Of a stretch of 64,000 bases of DNA, positions 55,561 to 64,000 are shown piece by piece. Each line of letters begins with the position of its first letter. Within the stretch, counting starts at the first letter, position 1. The notes beneath the pieces are model-generated. The model was not told the origin of the DNA and made no database searches. It was given only the letters and a program-made list of their open reading frames with translations. The DNA is from Sphingomonas beigongshangi. Its GTDB lineage: Bacteria > Pseudomonadota > Alphaproteobacteria > Sphingomonadales > Sphingomonadaceae. Location of the stretch: contig NZ_JADHDT010000002.1 of NCBI RefSeq assembly GCF_016820445.1, positions 62,001 to 126,000 on the forward strand. Reading direction: 5' to 3'. A program made the position numbers and the translations under genes.

Positions 55561-57381
55561 ATGCCGCCCGATCCCACCGTCCAGACGCGCGCCGACCAGC
55601 CGCTGCTCCCCACGCTCCGCCGCTTCCTCCCCTACCTCTGGCCCGCCGGCCAGCCGGGGCTGAAGGCGCGCATCGTCGGGGCGATGATGCTCGTCGTGGT
55701 CAGCAAGTTCGTCCAGGTCTTCGGCGTCTCCTATTCGTTGAAATATGCGGTCGATCGCCTGTCGGCGGGCGATCGCGGCGCGATCACGCTGATCGTGCTT
55801 CTCGTCTGCGGCTATGCCGCGGCGCGGTTCGGCACGACGCTGTTCGACAATCTGCGCAACGCGGTGTTCGAGCGCGTCGGCCAGGACGCGACGCGCCGGC
55901 TGGCGGCCGCCGTCTTCCGCCATCTGCACGGCCTGTCGCTGCGCTTCCATCTGGAGCGGCGCACCGGCGCGGTCACCAAGGTCGTCGAGCGCGGCACCAA
56001 GAGCATCGATACGATGCTCTATTTCATCCTGTTCAACATCGCGCCGACGATCCTCGAGCTTGCGCTCGTCCTGGGCATCTTCGGCAAGAGCTTCGGCTGG
56101 CAACTCGTCGTCGCGACGGTGGTGATGGTCGCGGGCTACATCGTCTTCACGCGGCTGGTCACCGACTGGCGCAACGCCCTGCGCGCGCGGATGAACGATC
56201 TCGACACCGGCGCGGTCGCGCATGCGGTCGATTCGCTGCTCAACTTCGAGACGGTGAAATATTTCGGCGCTGAGGAGCGCGAGGCGCGCCGCTACGACGC
56301 CGCGATCAGCGCCTATGCGCAGGCCGCCACCAAGTCGGAGAACAGCCTCGCCTGGCTCAACATCGGCCAGGCCTTGATCACCAACCTGATGATGGGCGCC
56401 GGCATGGCGTTCGTCGCATGGCGCTGGTGGCAGGGGCAGGCATCGTCGGGCGACGTCGTGCTCGTATCCACCCTGCTCAGCCAGCTGTTCCGGCCGCTCG
56501 ACCTGCTCGGCATGGTCTACCGCACGATCCGCCAGGGGGTGATCGACATGGCGGCGATGTTCGAGCTGATCGACACCCCCGCCGACGTCGTCGACGCACC
56601 GGATGCCGCACCGCTGGTGGTGACCAAGGGACATGTGCGGTTCGCGGGCGTGCGCTTCGGCTATGATCCCGAACGGACCATCCTGAACGGCCTCGACCTC
56701 GACGTGCCCGCGGGTGCGACCGTCGCGGTGGTGGGGCCGTCGGGCGCGGGCAAGTCGACGCTCGCGCGGCTGCTCTACCGCTTCTACGACGTCGGCGAGG
56801 GCAGCATCACGATCGACGGCCAGGATATCCGCGGCGTGACCCAGGCCTCCCTACGCGCGGCGATCGGCATCGTGCCGCAGGACACGGTGCTGTTCAACGA
56901 GACGATCGGCTACAACATCGCCTATGGCCGCGAGGGCGCCAGCGAGACGGACGTCGCCGCCGCCGCGCGCGGCGCCGCCATCGCCGGCTTCATCGACCGC
57001 CAGCCCGACGGCTATGCCACCCGCGTCGGGGAGCGCGGACTCAAGCTATCGGGCGGCGAGAAGCAGCGCGTCGCGATCGCCCGGACCCTGCTCAAGAACC
57101 CGCCGATCCTGATCCTCGACGAAGCGACGAGCGCGCTCGACAGCCGCACGGAAGACGAGATCCTCGGCACGCTGGAGGCGATCGAGCAGGGGCGTACGAC
57201 GATCGTGATCGCGCATCGCCTGTCGACGATCGTTCATGCGGATCGCATCGTCGTGCTCGACGGCGGCCGCGTCGCGGAAATGGGCACACATGCCGAACTG
57301 CTGCGCCGGAATGGGCTCTATGCGGAGATGTGGGCACGGCAGGCGCAGGAACGCCGGGCGCAGGACATGGCCGCCGAGTGA
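55561..57381 (+). CDS. Atm1-type ABC exporter (heavy metal / glutathione conjugate)
   Basis: A 606-residue half-transporter of the Atm1/ABCB7 group. The membrane part has the diagnostic FHLERRTGAVTKVVERGTKSIDTMLYFILFNIAPTILE and NFETVKYFGAEEREARRYD blocks, shared with the structurally characterised Novosphingobium Atm1 and mitochondrial Atm1. The ATPase has Walker A GPSGAGKST (about 395), Q-loop VPQDTVLFNETIGYNIAYG, signature LSGGEKQR (about 496), Walker B ILILDEATSALD (about 517) and VIAHRLSTI. It exports glutathione-bound species and aids heavy-metal tolerance or Fe-S trafficking. The in-frame upstream ATG (55504) is not needed. Confidence 0.94.
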   Translation: MPPDPTVQTRADQPLLPTLRRFLPYLWPAGQPGLKARIVGAMMLVVVSKFVQVFGVSYSLKYAVDRLSAGDRGAITLIVLLVCGYAAARFGTTLFDNLRNAVFERVGQDATRRLAAAVFRHLHGLSLRFHLERRTGAVTKVVERGTKSIDTMLYFILFNIAPTILELALVLGIFGKSFGWQLVVATVVMVAGYIVFTRLVTDWRNALRARMNDLDTGAVAHAVDSLLNFETVKYFGAEEREARRYDAAISAYAQAATKSENSLAWLNIGQALITNLMMGAGMAFVAWRWWQGQASSGDVVLVSTLLSQLFRPLDLLGMVYRTIRQGVIDMAAMFELIDTPADVVDAPDAAPLVVTKGHVRFAGVRFGYDPERTILNGLDLDVPAGATVAVVGPSGAGKSTLARLLYRFYDVGEGSITIDGQDIRGVTQASLRAAIGIVPQDTVLFNETIGYNIAYGREGASETDVAAAARGAAIAGFIDRQPDGYATRVGERGLKLSGGEKQRVAIARTLLKNPPILILDEATSALDSRTEDEILGTLEAIEQGRTTIVIAHRLSTIVHADRIVVLDGGRVAEMGTHAELLRRNGLYAEMWARQAQERRAQDMAAE

Positions 57382-57482
57382 CCGGAGAGTGGAATGACCG
57401 GGGATATGGATGGCTTAGCGCAGGATCGACGCGCCCGATCGTCCGCACCGTGGTCGGTATTTACCGCCCCTCGTCACAGCGT

Positions 57483-57497
57483 GCCCGCTAGGCGGGC
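57483..57497. terminator. Possible bidirectional terminator hairpin
   Basis: GCCCGC-TAG-GCGGGC followed by TTA, between the convergent Atm1-type and GNAT-like genes. The stem is short and the U-tract weak. Confidence 0.35.
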
Positions 57498-57509
57498 TTA
57501 GCGTGCGGC

Positions 57510-57779
57510 TTACGCCAGCTCCGCCGCGTCCGGATGACGTCGGATATAGGCCGCGACAAAGGCGCAGGCCGGCACGACCTTGAGACCCCGCCCGCGAACC
57601 TGTTCCAGCGCACCCTCTACCAGACGACTGGCTATTCCCCGCCCCTCGAGTGCGGGCGGCACCTCGGTATGCGTGAAGACGATGTGGTCGTCCTCCAGCG
57701 CATAGGCGGCGATCGCGGTCCCGCCGTCGACCGTGAGTTCGAAGCGGTGGGCGGCCTTGTTGTCGACGACATCGGTCAT
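57510..57779 (-). CDS. Short GNAT-like N-acetyltransferase (YjdJ type)
   Basis: An 89-residue minimal acetyltransferase of the YjdJ/Gcn5-related kind. It shows RFELTVDGGTAIAAYALEDDHIVFTHTEVPPALEGRGIASRLVEGALEQVRGRGLKVVPACAFVAAYIRRHPD, including the acetyl-CoA loop EGRGIA and the C-terminal Cys/Tyr/His residues typical of the family. It is complete for this small family. It may acetylate a small metabolite; the substrate is unknown. Confidence 0.9.
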   Translation of the reverse strand: MTDVVDNKAAHRFELTVDGGTAIAAYALEDDHIVFTHTEVPPALEGRGIASRLVEGALEQVRGRGLKVVPACAFVAAYIRRHPDAAELA

Positions 57780-57906
57780 GCGACAGGAACGCGCTTGCGT
57801 CGCGTACGGTTGCGGCGGGAAAACGGCCGCCGACGGAACTCCCCCGCGCACTCGGCGAGACCCGGCGGTGGCGTCCAGGTGTCGAGGGCGGGTCATACGG
57901 CCGATC

Positions 57907-58830
57907 CTAGGCGCAGGTCAGTCGGATCACCGCCGCCGCCCGATCGAAGACGATCGACGAACATCGCGCGAGCACATCCGCCCCAAGCGACACGACATCG
58001 CGACGAAGGTCACGCTTCTTCCCCGATGCCGTGACAACGATCTCGTCCGGGTCCGTCTTGACCGGCCCGGAATCCGCCTCGCGGATCGCATCGGCCTTGC
58101 CGTTGTCGGCGATGCGCACGCCGAGCCGATCGATCGCCAGCGGTCCAATCGCCAGTGGGCGGGCGAGCGTCATCGTCCGCACCGGCCGTTCGATGCCGAA
58201 CCGGATCTCGGTCGATACCGCCTCGCCGGATAGCGTTCCGTCGTTGTGCCGCGCGATACGCACCGCCGCGCCGGCGGTCGCGAGCGTACGAGGATGCAGC
58301 GGATCGATGCGCACGCGCAGCGGTGCGCCATCGAACATGATCTGTGCCTCCGACGCCGCCCAGCCGCTGCCGAACAGCGTTTCGGGAAAGCCAGGTCGTA
58401 CCATCGCCATCGTCACCGTGCGCTCGCCGACGAGCGGGGCGTGCAGGACAAAGCGGACGACGGGTTCGGGCAGGCCGCCGGGTCCGATGCTGCCCTGCGG
58501 CGCGACCGCGGCGAAGGGCTGTCGCGTGCGACCGATCCTCTGCTTGACGGGGCCAGCGCCATAATCGACGCGCGCCACCTCGGTGTCGGCCACGATGGTC
58601 GTCGATCCGACCCCGAAGACGTAGGATATTCCCATTCTCCGGGATTTCGCGCCGCGATCCGCTGTCTTCGCGATAAGCGGCATGTTCGGTGCGGCCGGAT
58701 CGATTCGCACCCGAAAAGCTGCACCGTTGACGCTTACCGCCACGAAGGGATCGTCGATCCGCACCACCCGTTCCGCCGGCGCGGCGCCGATCGTCGTCAG
58801 GGCCGCCACCGCCATCCACCGTTTCACCAC
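57907..58830 (-). CDS. Exported hypothetical protein with aspartyl-protease-like repeats
   Basis: A 307-residue exported protein (signal MVKRWMAVAALTTIGAAPA). Two similar segments, VNGAAFRVRIDPAAPNMPLI (about residues 34-53) and FDGAPLRVRIDPLHPRTLAT (about 166-185), look like the strands that carry D-T/S-G in retropepsin-type proteases, but D-P-A and D-P-L replace the triad. The protein would then be inactive. Near the C-terminus is DEIVVTASGKKRD, resembling a TonB-box region of TonB-dependent receptors. It lies 61 bases after the hydrolase gene and could share its transcript. The function is unknown. Confidence 0.7.
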   Translation of the reverse strand: MVKRWMAVAALTTIGAAPAERVVRIDDPFVAVSVNGAAFRVRIDPAAPNMPLIAKTADRGAKSRRMGISYVFGVGSTTIVADTEVARVDYGAGPVKQRIGRTRQPFAAVAPQGSIGPGGLPEPVVRFVLHAPLVGERTVTMAMVRPGFPETLFGSGWAASEAQIMFDGAPLRVRIDPLHPRTLATAGAAVRIARHNDGTLSGEAVSTEIRFGIERPVRTMTLARPLAIGPLAIDRLGVRIADNGKADAIREADSGPVKTDPDEIVVTASGKKRDLRRDVVSLGADVLARCSSIVFDRAAAVIRLTCA

Positions 58831-58891
58831 GCACTCTCCCTTGGGTTATCCGCGCAAAAGGGAGGAACCCGATGTCGTTTCGGTGGCGGAA

Positions 58892-59830
58892 TTATGGCCG
58901 ATTCGGTGCGACGATGAAGTCCGCGATGGTCGGTACCACGCCCGCAGCGAGCGGCAGTTCGGGATCGGCGTAGGTCGCCAGGTTCGCCGCACGCGCGTCG
59001 CCGTCGACCTGTTTCAGCACATGGTTGACGCCGGGCAGCAGCGCCAGCTTCGCGCGGGGCGATGCGGCCTTCAGCGCCTGTGCGTCCGCCTCCGTCACCT
59101 GCAGGTCGCGCGCGCCCTGTACGATCAGCATCGGCTGCCGCACCTTCGCCGCGAGCTTTGCCGGATCGGCATGGAACAGGCTGATCAGGAAGCCTTGGAT
59201 GTCGGCGCGGAACAGTCCCTGCAGCGGCGCGGGCAAGGTTGCCGGATCGACGCGCCGGCCGGCCGCCAGCGCGTCGAGCGCGCCGTCGGCCGCCGGCAGC
59301 AGCGGCGCGTTGGCGGGATTGGCATGCAATTGCTCGCGCATGATCGCCGCGAGCGGCCGCCCCGGCGCGGCGACCAGCACCAATCCGCACACGTCCTTCG
59401 TCCCGCCGGCCGCTGCCGCGAGCGCGATCAGACCGCCCTCGCTATGGCCGAGCAGCCAGACGCAACCCGCACCGGTCCGGGCGCGGATCGCAGCGATCCA
59501 GGCGGCGGTATCATGGACATAATCGTCCAGTGTCACCGCATTCCCGTCCGTCACGGCACCGGCACTGGCGAACAGGCCGCGCTTGTCGATCCTGACGCTC
59601 GACACGCCGCGTGCCGCCAAACCTTCCGCCAGAAGGCGGTAGGGTGCGGCCTTGACGCCCATCGGATTGTTGCCGTCGCGATCGGTCGGGCCGGAGCCTG
59701 GCAGGATCAGAACGACGGGTGTCCCCTTGCCGGCGTCGACATAGCTACCCTTCAGCGGCCCCAGCGGTCCCGCCGCCGCGATATCCCCGCCATTGACCGA
59801 AGCGGCAAGCGCCGCAGCGAAAAGCAACAT
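58892..59830 (-). CDS. Exported alpha/beta hydrolase
   Basis: A 312-residue alpha/beta hydrolase with a short signal-like N-terminus (MLLFAAALAASVNGG). The oxyanion region is VVLILPGSGPTDRDGNNP, the nucleophile elbow is WLLGHSEGGLIAL (Ser130), the acid is likely in VQGARDLQV and the base His is in LLPGVNHVLK. The pattern resembles periplasmic serine aminopeptidase/esterase-like hydrolases of the S33-related group. A GGGGGAG site precedes the ATG, 28 bases after sdpI. Confidence 0.87.
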   Translation of the reverse strand: MLLFAAALAASVNGGDIAAAGPLGPLKGSYVDAGKGTPVVLILPGSGPTDRDGNNPMGVKAAPYRLLAEGLAARGVSSVRIDKRGLFASAGAVTDGNAVTLDDYVHDTAAWIAAIRARTGAGCVWLLGHSEGGLIALAAAAGGTKDVCGLVLVAAPGRPLAAIMREQLHANPANAPLLPAADGALDALAAGRRVDPATLPAPLQGLFRADIQGFLISLFHADPAKLAAKVRQPMLIVQGARDLQVTEADAQALKAASPRAKLALLPGVNHVLKQVDGDARAANLATYADPELPLAAGVVPTIADFIVAPNRP

Positions 59831-59858
59831 GATCCAGGCTCCCCCTCAAGAATGTCGA

Positions 59859-60518
59859 TCAGCCGCGCACACCGTGTCGCCGCCAGAACCACCAGGAAAA
59901 GACGATCGGCGGCACGATCGCCACGCCGATCGCCGAGACGAGCACTGCCATCCGGACTGCGGCGGACAGCGGCAGCAGCCCTGCCGCGACGAGCAACAGC
60001 CCACCCAGCATCATCGTCCTGCCGCCTAGGCGGTGCGTCGCGACCCAATTGTCCGTGTCGGTCAACGTCCATGGCGTGCGGATGCCGACGAAGAAGCTGG
60101 GCCGCGACTTCGGCAGGACGTTGCCGATCACGATCAGCAACAGTCCTGCGCCCGCCAGCGGCAGCATCGCCGGAAGCGCCCAACCGAATGCCGGGGCCGC
60201 GATCTTCGCCTCGACGACGGCCATCAGCACCAGCGTGCCCATCCACGCCGCGCGATAGACCGGCGCGCTCGCCGCCATCCTGTCCTGCAGCGGCTCCAGC
60301 GCGGGGACGGCGGCCAGCACGAGGCTGACGGCGGCGGTGACGCCCACACCGAAGAACAATGCCACCGCAGCGGGCATGGTGCCGTTGACGTTGCCGTCGA
60401 TGTCCCAATGCGTCGCCAACTGTGCGCCTGACGGCAGTCGCTGGAGTGCGAGCACGGCGACCAGCGCCATGCCGACGACGACCAGCACAGATGCGATCTT
60501 CAGATCCCGGAATGTCAT
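59859..60518 (-). CDS. sdpI: SdpI family membrane protein (DUF1648)
   Basis: A 219-residue membrane protein with six segments. The DUF1648 part ([32 protein letters not shown]) and the SdpI part ([49 protein letters not shown]) match the immunity protein of Bacillus, which protects against the SDP toxin and sequesters the SdpR repressor. It overlaps the sdpR-like gene by 4 bases, the same pairing as in Bacillus. No toxin gene (sdpC) is present, so this is likely a stress or envelope sensor. Confidence 0.9.
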   Translation of the reverse strand: MTFRDLKIASVLVVVGMALVAVLALQRLPSGAQLATHWDIDGNVNGTMPAAVALFFGVGVTAAVSLVLAAVPALEPLQDRMAASAPVYRAAWMGTLVLMAVVEAKIAAPAFGWALPAMLPLAGAGLLLIVIGNVLPKSRPSFFVGIRTPWTLTDTDNWVATHRLGGRTMMLGGLLLVAAGLLPLSAAVRMAVLVSAIGVAIVPPIVFSWWFWRRHGVRG

Positions 60519-60808
60519 GCGCTCTCCTCCCTCGGCTCCGTCGCGTCATCGCCCACGCCGAGCCGCGCCATGAAGGCCATCATCACCTCCTCCAGCGTCG
60601 ACAGGTTGAGCGTGTAGATCGTGCTCGTGCCGCGAATCTCCGCCTGCACCAGCCCGGCGGCGCGCAGCTTCGCGAAATGACCCGACATCGTCGGCTTGGA
60701 CACGTCGAATCGCTCGGCGATCGCGCCCGCGCTCATCCCGCCGCCTTTCAGCAGCTCCAGGATGCGGCGGCGCGTCGGATGCGCCAGGGCTTCGAACAGG
60801 CTGTCCAT
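60515..60808 (-). CDS. ArsR/SdpR family repressor
   Basis: A 97-residue winged-helix regulator: [67 protein letters not shown]. There is no metal-binding ELCVCDL motif, so it is SdpR/YceK-like rather than a metal sensor. It probably represses its own operon with sdpI and is released when SdpI holds it at the membrane, as shown for the Bacillus pair. A candidate operator is just upstream. Confidence 0.92.
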   Translation of the reverse strand: MDSLFEALAHPTRRRILELLKGGGMSAGAIAERFDVSKPTMSGHFAKLRAAGLVQAEIRGTSTIYTLNLSTLEEVMMAFMARLGVGDDATEPREESA

Positions 60809-60823
60809 GTCAACGACGACTCA

Positions 60824-60855
60824 TTAGCTGATAGACTAATAAGCTTATCGGCTAA
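60824..60855. promoter_or_regulatory. Candidate operator of the sdpR-sdpI operon
   Basis: TTAGCTGATA (60824-60833) and TATCGGCTAA (60846-60855) form a 10-bp inverted repeat with one mismatch, 15 bases upstream of the repressor start codon. The spacing (22 bases centre to centre) and the AT-rich middle fit an ArsR-family site overlapping the promoter. Confidence 0.65.
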
Positions 60856-60970
60856 CAAAGGCAAGCCAGGGGTCGTGGCTTGTCCGGGCAGGATCACGTC
60901 GGGCGGATCGATGCACTGCGCCCAAGCTGTTCCGACACATGGACGATCGGTTCGGCTCGTCGGGAGCGCG

Positions 60971-61000
60971 CGCAAAAAACGGCGCGGGGATGGCCCCGCG
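60971..61000 (-). terminator. Terminator of the etfB-etfA operon
   Basis: On the minus strand CGGCGCGGGG-ccat-CCCCGCGCCG is followed by six T residues, 69 bases beyond the etfA stop codon. Confidence 0.88.
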
Positions 61001-61068
61001 CCGCATGATGTCCGTCGCATCCCGGCATCGGCGGGCGGCGGCACAGCCGCATCCGCCGCCGGCCCCGA

Positions 61069-61998
61069 TCAGAGCTTTTCGGTCAGCTCGGGGACGACCT
61101 TGAACAGGTCGCCGACGAGGCCGATGTCGGCGACCTGGAAGATCGGCGCATCCTCGTCCTTGTTGATCGCGATGATCGTCTTGGAATCCTTCATGCCGGC
61201 CAGATGCTGGATCGCGCCGGAAATGCCGACCGCGATATAGACCTCGGGCGCGACGATCTTGCCGGTCTGGCCGACCTGATAATCGTTGGGGACGAAGCCC
61301 GCGTCGACCGCGGCGCGGCTGGCGCCGACACCCGCGCCGAGCTTGTCGGCCAGCGGCTCGATCAGCGCGTGGAAGTTCTCGCCGTTCTGCAGCGCGCGGC
61401 CGCCCGACACGATGATCTTGGCGCTGGTCAATTCGGGACGCGCATTCTGCGCGATCTCCGCATCGACGAAGGTCGCGATGCCCTTGTCACCGGTCGAGGA
61501 GACCGCCTCGATCGTCGCGCTGCCACCTTCCGCCGCCGCCTTTTCAAAGGCGGTGCCGCGCACGGTGATCACCTTCTTGGCGTCCGACGTCTGCACGGTC
61601 GCGATCGCGTTGCCGGCGTAGATCGGACGCGTGAACGTATCCTCACCCTCGACCGACAGGATGTCGCTGATCTGCATGACGTCGAGCAGCGCGGCGACGC
61701 GCGGGCACAGGTTCTTGGCGGTGGTCGTCGCAGCGGCCACGAACGCGTCGTGATCGCCCATCAGCTGGGCGACAAGCGGCGCGACATTTTCCGCGATCTG
61801 GTGCGCATAAGCCGCGTCGTCGGCGACATGGACCTTGCCCACCCCGGCGATCTTCGCCGCCGCCTGCGCGACGCCGTCGACGCCCTGGCCGGCGACGAGC
61901 AGATGCACCTCGCCCAGTTTGGACGCGGCGGTTACCGCGGCGAGCGTAGCATCCTTGACGGCCGTGCCGTCGTGTTCGACCCAGACGAGCGTCTTCAC
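61069..61998 (-). CDS. etfA: Electron transfer flavoprotein, alpha subunit
   Basis: A 309-residue EtfA that holds FAD and passes electrons from acyl-CoA and related dehydrogenases to ETF:quinone oxidoreductase. The C-terminal FAD signature is complete: [101 protein letters not shown]. The start is GTG, overlapping the etfB stop by 4 bases (GTGA). Confidence 0.97.
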   Translation of the reverse strand: MKTLVWVEHDGTAVKDATLAAVTAASKLGEVHLLVAGQGVDGVAQAAAKIAGVGKVHVADDAAYAHQIAENVAPLVAQLMGDHDAFVAAATTTAKNLCPRVAALLDVMQISDILSVEGEDTFTRPIYAGNAIATVQTSDAKKVITVRGTAFEKAAAEGGSATIEAVSSTGDKGIATFVDAEIAQNARPELTSAKIIVSGGRALQNGENFHALIEPLADKLGAGVGASRAAVDAGFVPNDYQVGQTGKIVAPEVYIAVGISGAIQHLAGMKDSKTIIAINKDEDAPIFQVADIGLVGDLFKVVPELTEKL

Positions 61999-62753
61999 TT
62001 GGCAATCCCCATCGCTTGCAGCTTCATGACCAGTTCGTCGACGTCGGCGACCTTGACGCCGGCGCTGCGCTTGGCCGGCTCGACGACCTTGAGCGTCTTG
62101 ATGCGCGGGGTGACGTCGACGCCGTAATCGGCCGCCGTCTTCGTTGCGAGCGGCTTCGACTTGGCCTTCATGATGTTGGGCAGCGAGGCGTAGCGCGGCT
62201 CGTTGAGGCGCAGGTCGGTGGTGACGATCGCGGGCAGCGTGAACCGGTCCGTCTCGAGGCCGCCGTCGACCTCGCGCGTGACGGTGACGCTGTCGGCGGC
62301 CAGCTCGACCTTGGACGCGAACGTCCCCTGTCCCCAGCCGAGCAGGCCGGCGAGCATCTGGCCGGTCTGGTTGTTGTCGTCGTCGATCGCCTGCTTGCCG
62401 AGGATGACGAGGCTGGGCTGTTCCTCCTCGACGATCTTCGCCAGGATCTTGGCGACACCGAGCGGCTCGACCTTCTCGTCGCTGGTGACGAGGATTCCGC
62501 GATCGGCGCCCATCGCCAGCGCGGTACGGATCGTCTCCTGCGCCTTCTGCTCGCCGATCGACACGACGACGATCTCGGTCACGCCTCCCCCGTTCTTGCC
62601 TTCCTTCAGACGGATCGCTTCCTCGACGGCGATCTCGTCGAACGGATTCATGCTCATCTTGACGTTGGCGAGGTCGACCCCCGTCCCGTCCGCCTTCACC
62701 CGGGGCTTCACGTTATAGTCAAGCACGCGCTTGACCGGGACCAGCACCTTCAT
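61995..62753 (-). CDS. etfB: Electron transfer flavoprotein, beta subunit
   Basis: A 252-residue EtfB, AMP-binding partner of EtfA. It shows [70 protein letters not shown] and [30 protein letters not shown], the ETF beta signature with the lysine-rich recognition loop. It is first in the etfB-etfA operon, about 200 bases downstream of sucC. Confidence 0.97.
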   Translation of the reverse strand: MKVLVPVKRVLDYNVKPRVKADGTGVDLANVKMSMNPFDEIAVEEAIRLKEGKNGGGVTEIVVVSIGEQKAQETIRTALAMGADRGILVTSDEKVEPLGVAKILAKIVEEEQPSLVILGKQAIDDDNNQTGQMLAGLLGWGQGTFASKVELAADSVTVTREVDGGLETDRFTLPAIVTTDLRLNEPRYASLPNIMKAKSKPLATKTAADYGVDVTPRIKTLKVVEPAKRSAGVKVADVDELVMKLQAMGIAK

Positions 62754-62893
62754 CAGCGTCCTTCCAGTCTTGGCCGCCGGAGCCGTTCGAAGGCTCCGTA
62801 TCGGCGGCGTATATGGCGGTTTTCCGCCGTTTTCGCAAGTTCAGTACGGAAAAGCGTGGCTGCCGCTACGGCATCCTTGCCCGCCAAACGCAT

Positions 62894-62920
62894 CGGGCCC
62901 GGACATGGTGTCCGAGCCCG
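62894..62920. terminator. Probable terminator hairpin after sucC
   Basis: CGGGCCCGGACA-tgg-TGTCCGAGCCCG pairs over 12 positions (one wobble or mismatch). It lies 31 bases beyond the sucC stop. No long U-tract follows on the minus strand. Confidence 0.5.
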
Positions 62921-62951
62921 TGCAATTTGATCGGTCAGGAGACGGGAAGCA

Positions 62952-63998
<1,047 letters not shown>

Positions 63999-64000
63999 GG

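Overview
This window is a GC-rich chromosomal segment of an alphaproteobacterium, almost certainly a sphingomonad (Sphingomonas or a close relative). The indications are a crtY-crtI/crtB carotenoid set of sphingomonad type, a large TonB-dependent receptor, an Atm1-type exporter close to that of Novosphingobium, a DUF5818-like small protein, an EcfG-free but typical set of small sphingomonad hypotheticals, and short gene spacings with ATGA/GTGA overlaps. It contains no insertion sequence, prophage, CRISPR array or rRNA operon that I can see; it reads as core chromosome with small lineage-specific genes between housekeeping genes.

Layout. 0-5.7 kb: TonB-dependent receptor, Gfo/Idh oxidoreductase and an MFS exporter divergent from its LysR regulator. 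6.7-8.7 kb: small accessory genes (HNH-like, hypothetical, DUF5818-like), a 436-base gene-free stretch holding a strongly structured candidate RNA, tRNA-Thr(GGT), and two overlapping small ORFs. 8.7-22.4 kb: aminopeptidase P, a HAMP-less chemoreceptor-like protein, DUF808 and DUF2238 membrane proteins, oligopeptidase B, a DedA-thioesterase-hypothetical operon, a retropepsin-like protease, PEP carboxylase and an EF-hand lipoprotein. 22.4-30.2 kb: HNH endonuclease, gluQ, twin-TM protein, cobalamin adenosyltransferase, the ergothioneine pair egtB-egtD, DUF1176/CPBP genes and a 3-hydroxybutyryl-CoA dehydrogenase. 30.3-42.1 kb: amino-acid and nucleoside transporters, a queuosine-precursor transporter, argB, an ABC exporter, the yggT-yggU-folD-marC operon, a DUF892 ferritin-like protein, an S41 protease lipoprotein and ung. 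42.2-49.4 kb: thiC under a TPP riboswitch, tandem exported ferritin-like proteins, MipA/OmpV, DUF2141 and a fatty acid hydroxylase, GNAT. 49.5-57.4 kb: crtY-crtI-mgtC, an exported VOC protein, LOG-family gene-crtB, and an Atm1-type exporter. 57.5-64.0 kb: GNAT, exported hypothetical, hydrolase, sdpI-sdpR, etfA-etfB and the 3-prime part of sucC.

Functional links. crtB makes phytoene, crtI desaturates it and crtY cyclises lycopene; the three are split by three unrelated genes. egtB and egtD suffice for the core of ergothioneine synthesis. etfA/etfB and sucC serve electron transfer from acyl-CoA dehydrogenases and the TCA cycle, and the 3-hydroxybutyryl-CoA dehydrogenase feeds the same acyl-CoA chemistry. 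PEP carboxylase replenishes oxaloacetate.

The most unusual signal is a dispersed intergenic repeat (five copies, complete to partial: about 12711, 13846, 19100, 39044 and 41287) built around a 33-bp inverted repeat with a 16-base loop. Three unrelated genes on the minus strand have their stop codon at exactly the same position relative to the repeat end, and the loop is inverted in one copy compared with two others. An 18-bp perfect palindrome ahead of crtY resembles the distal palindrome of the same repeat.
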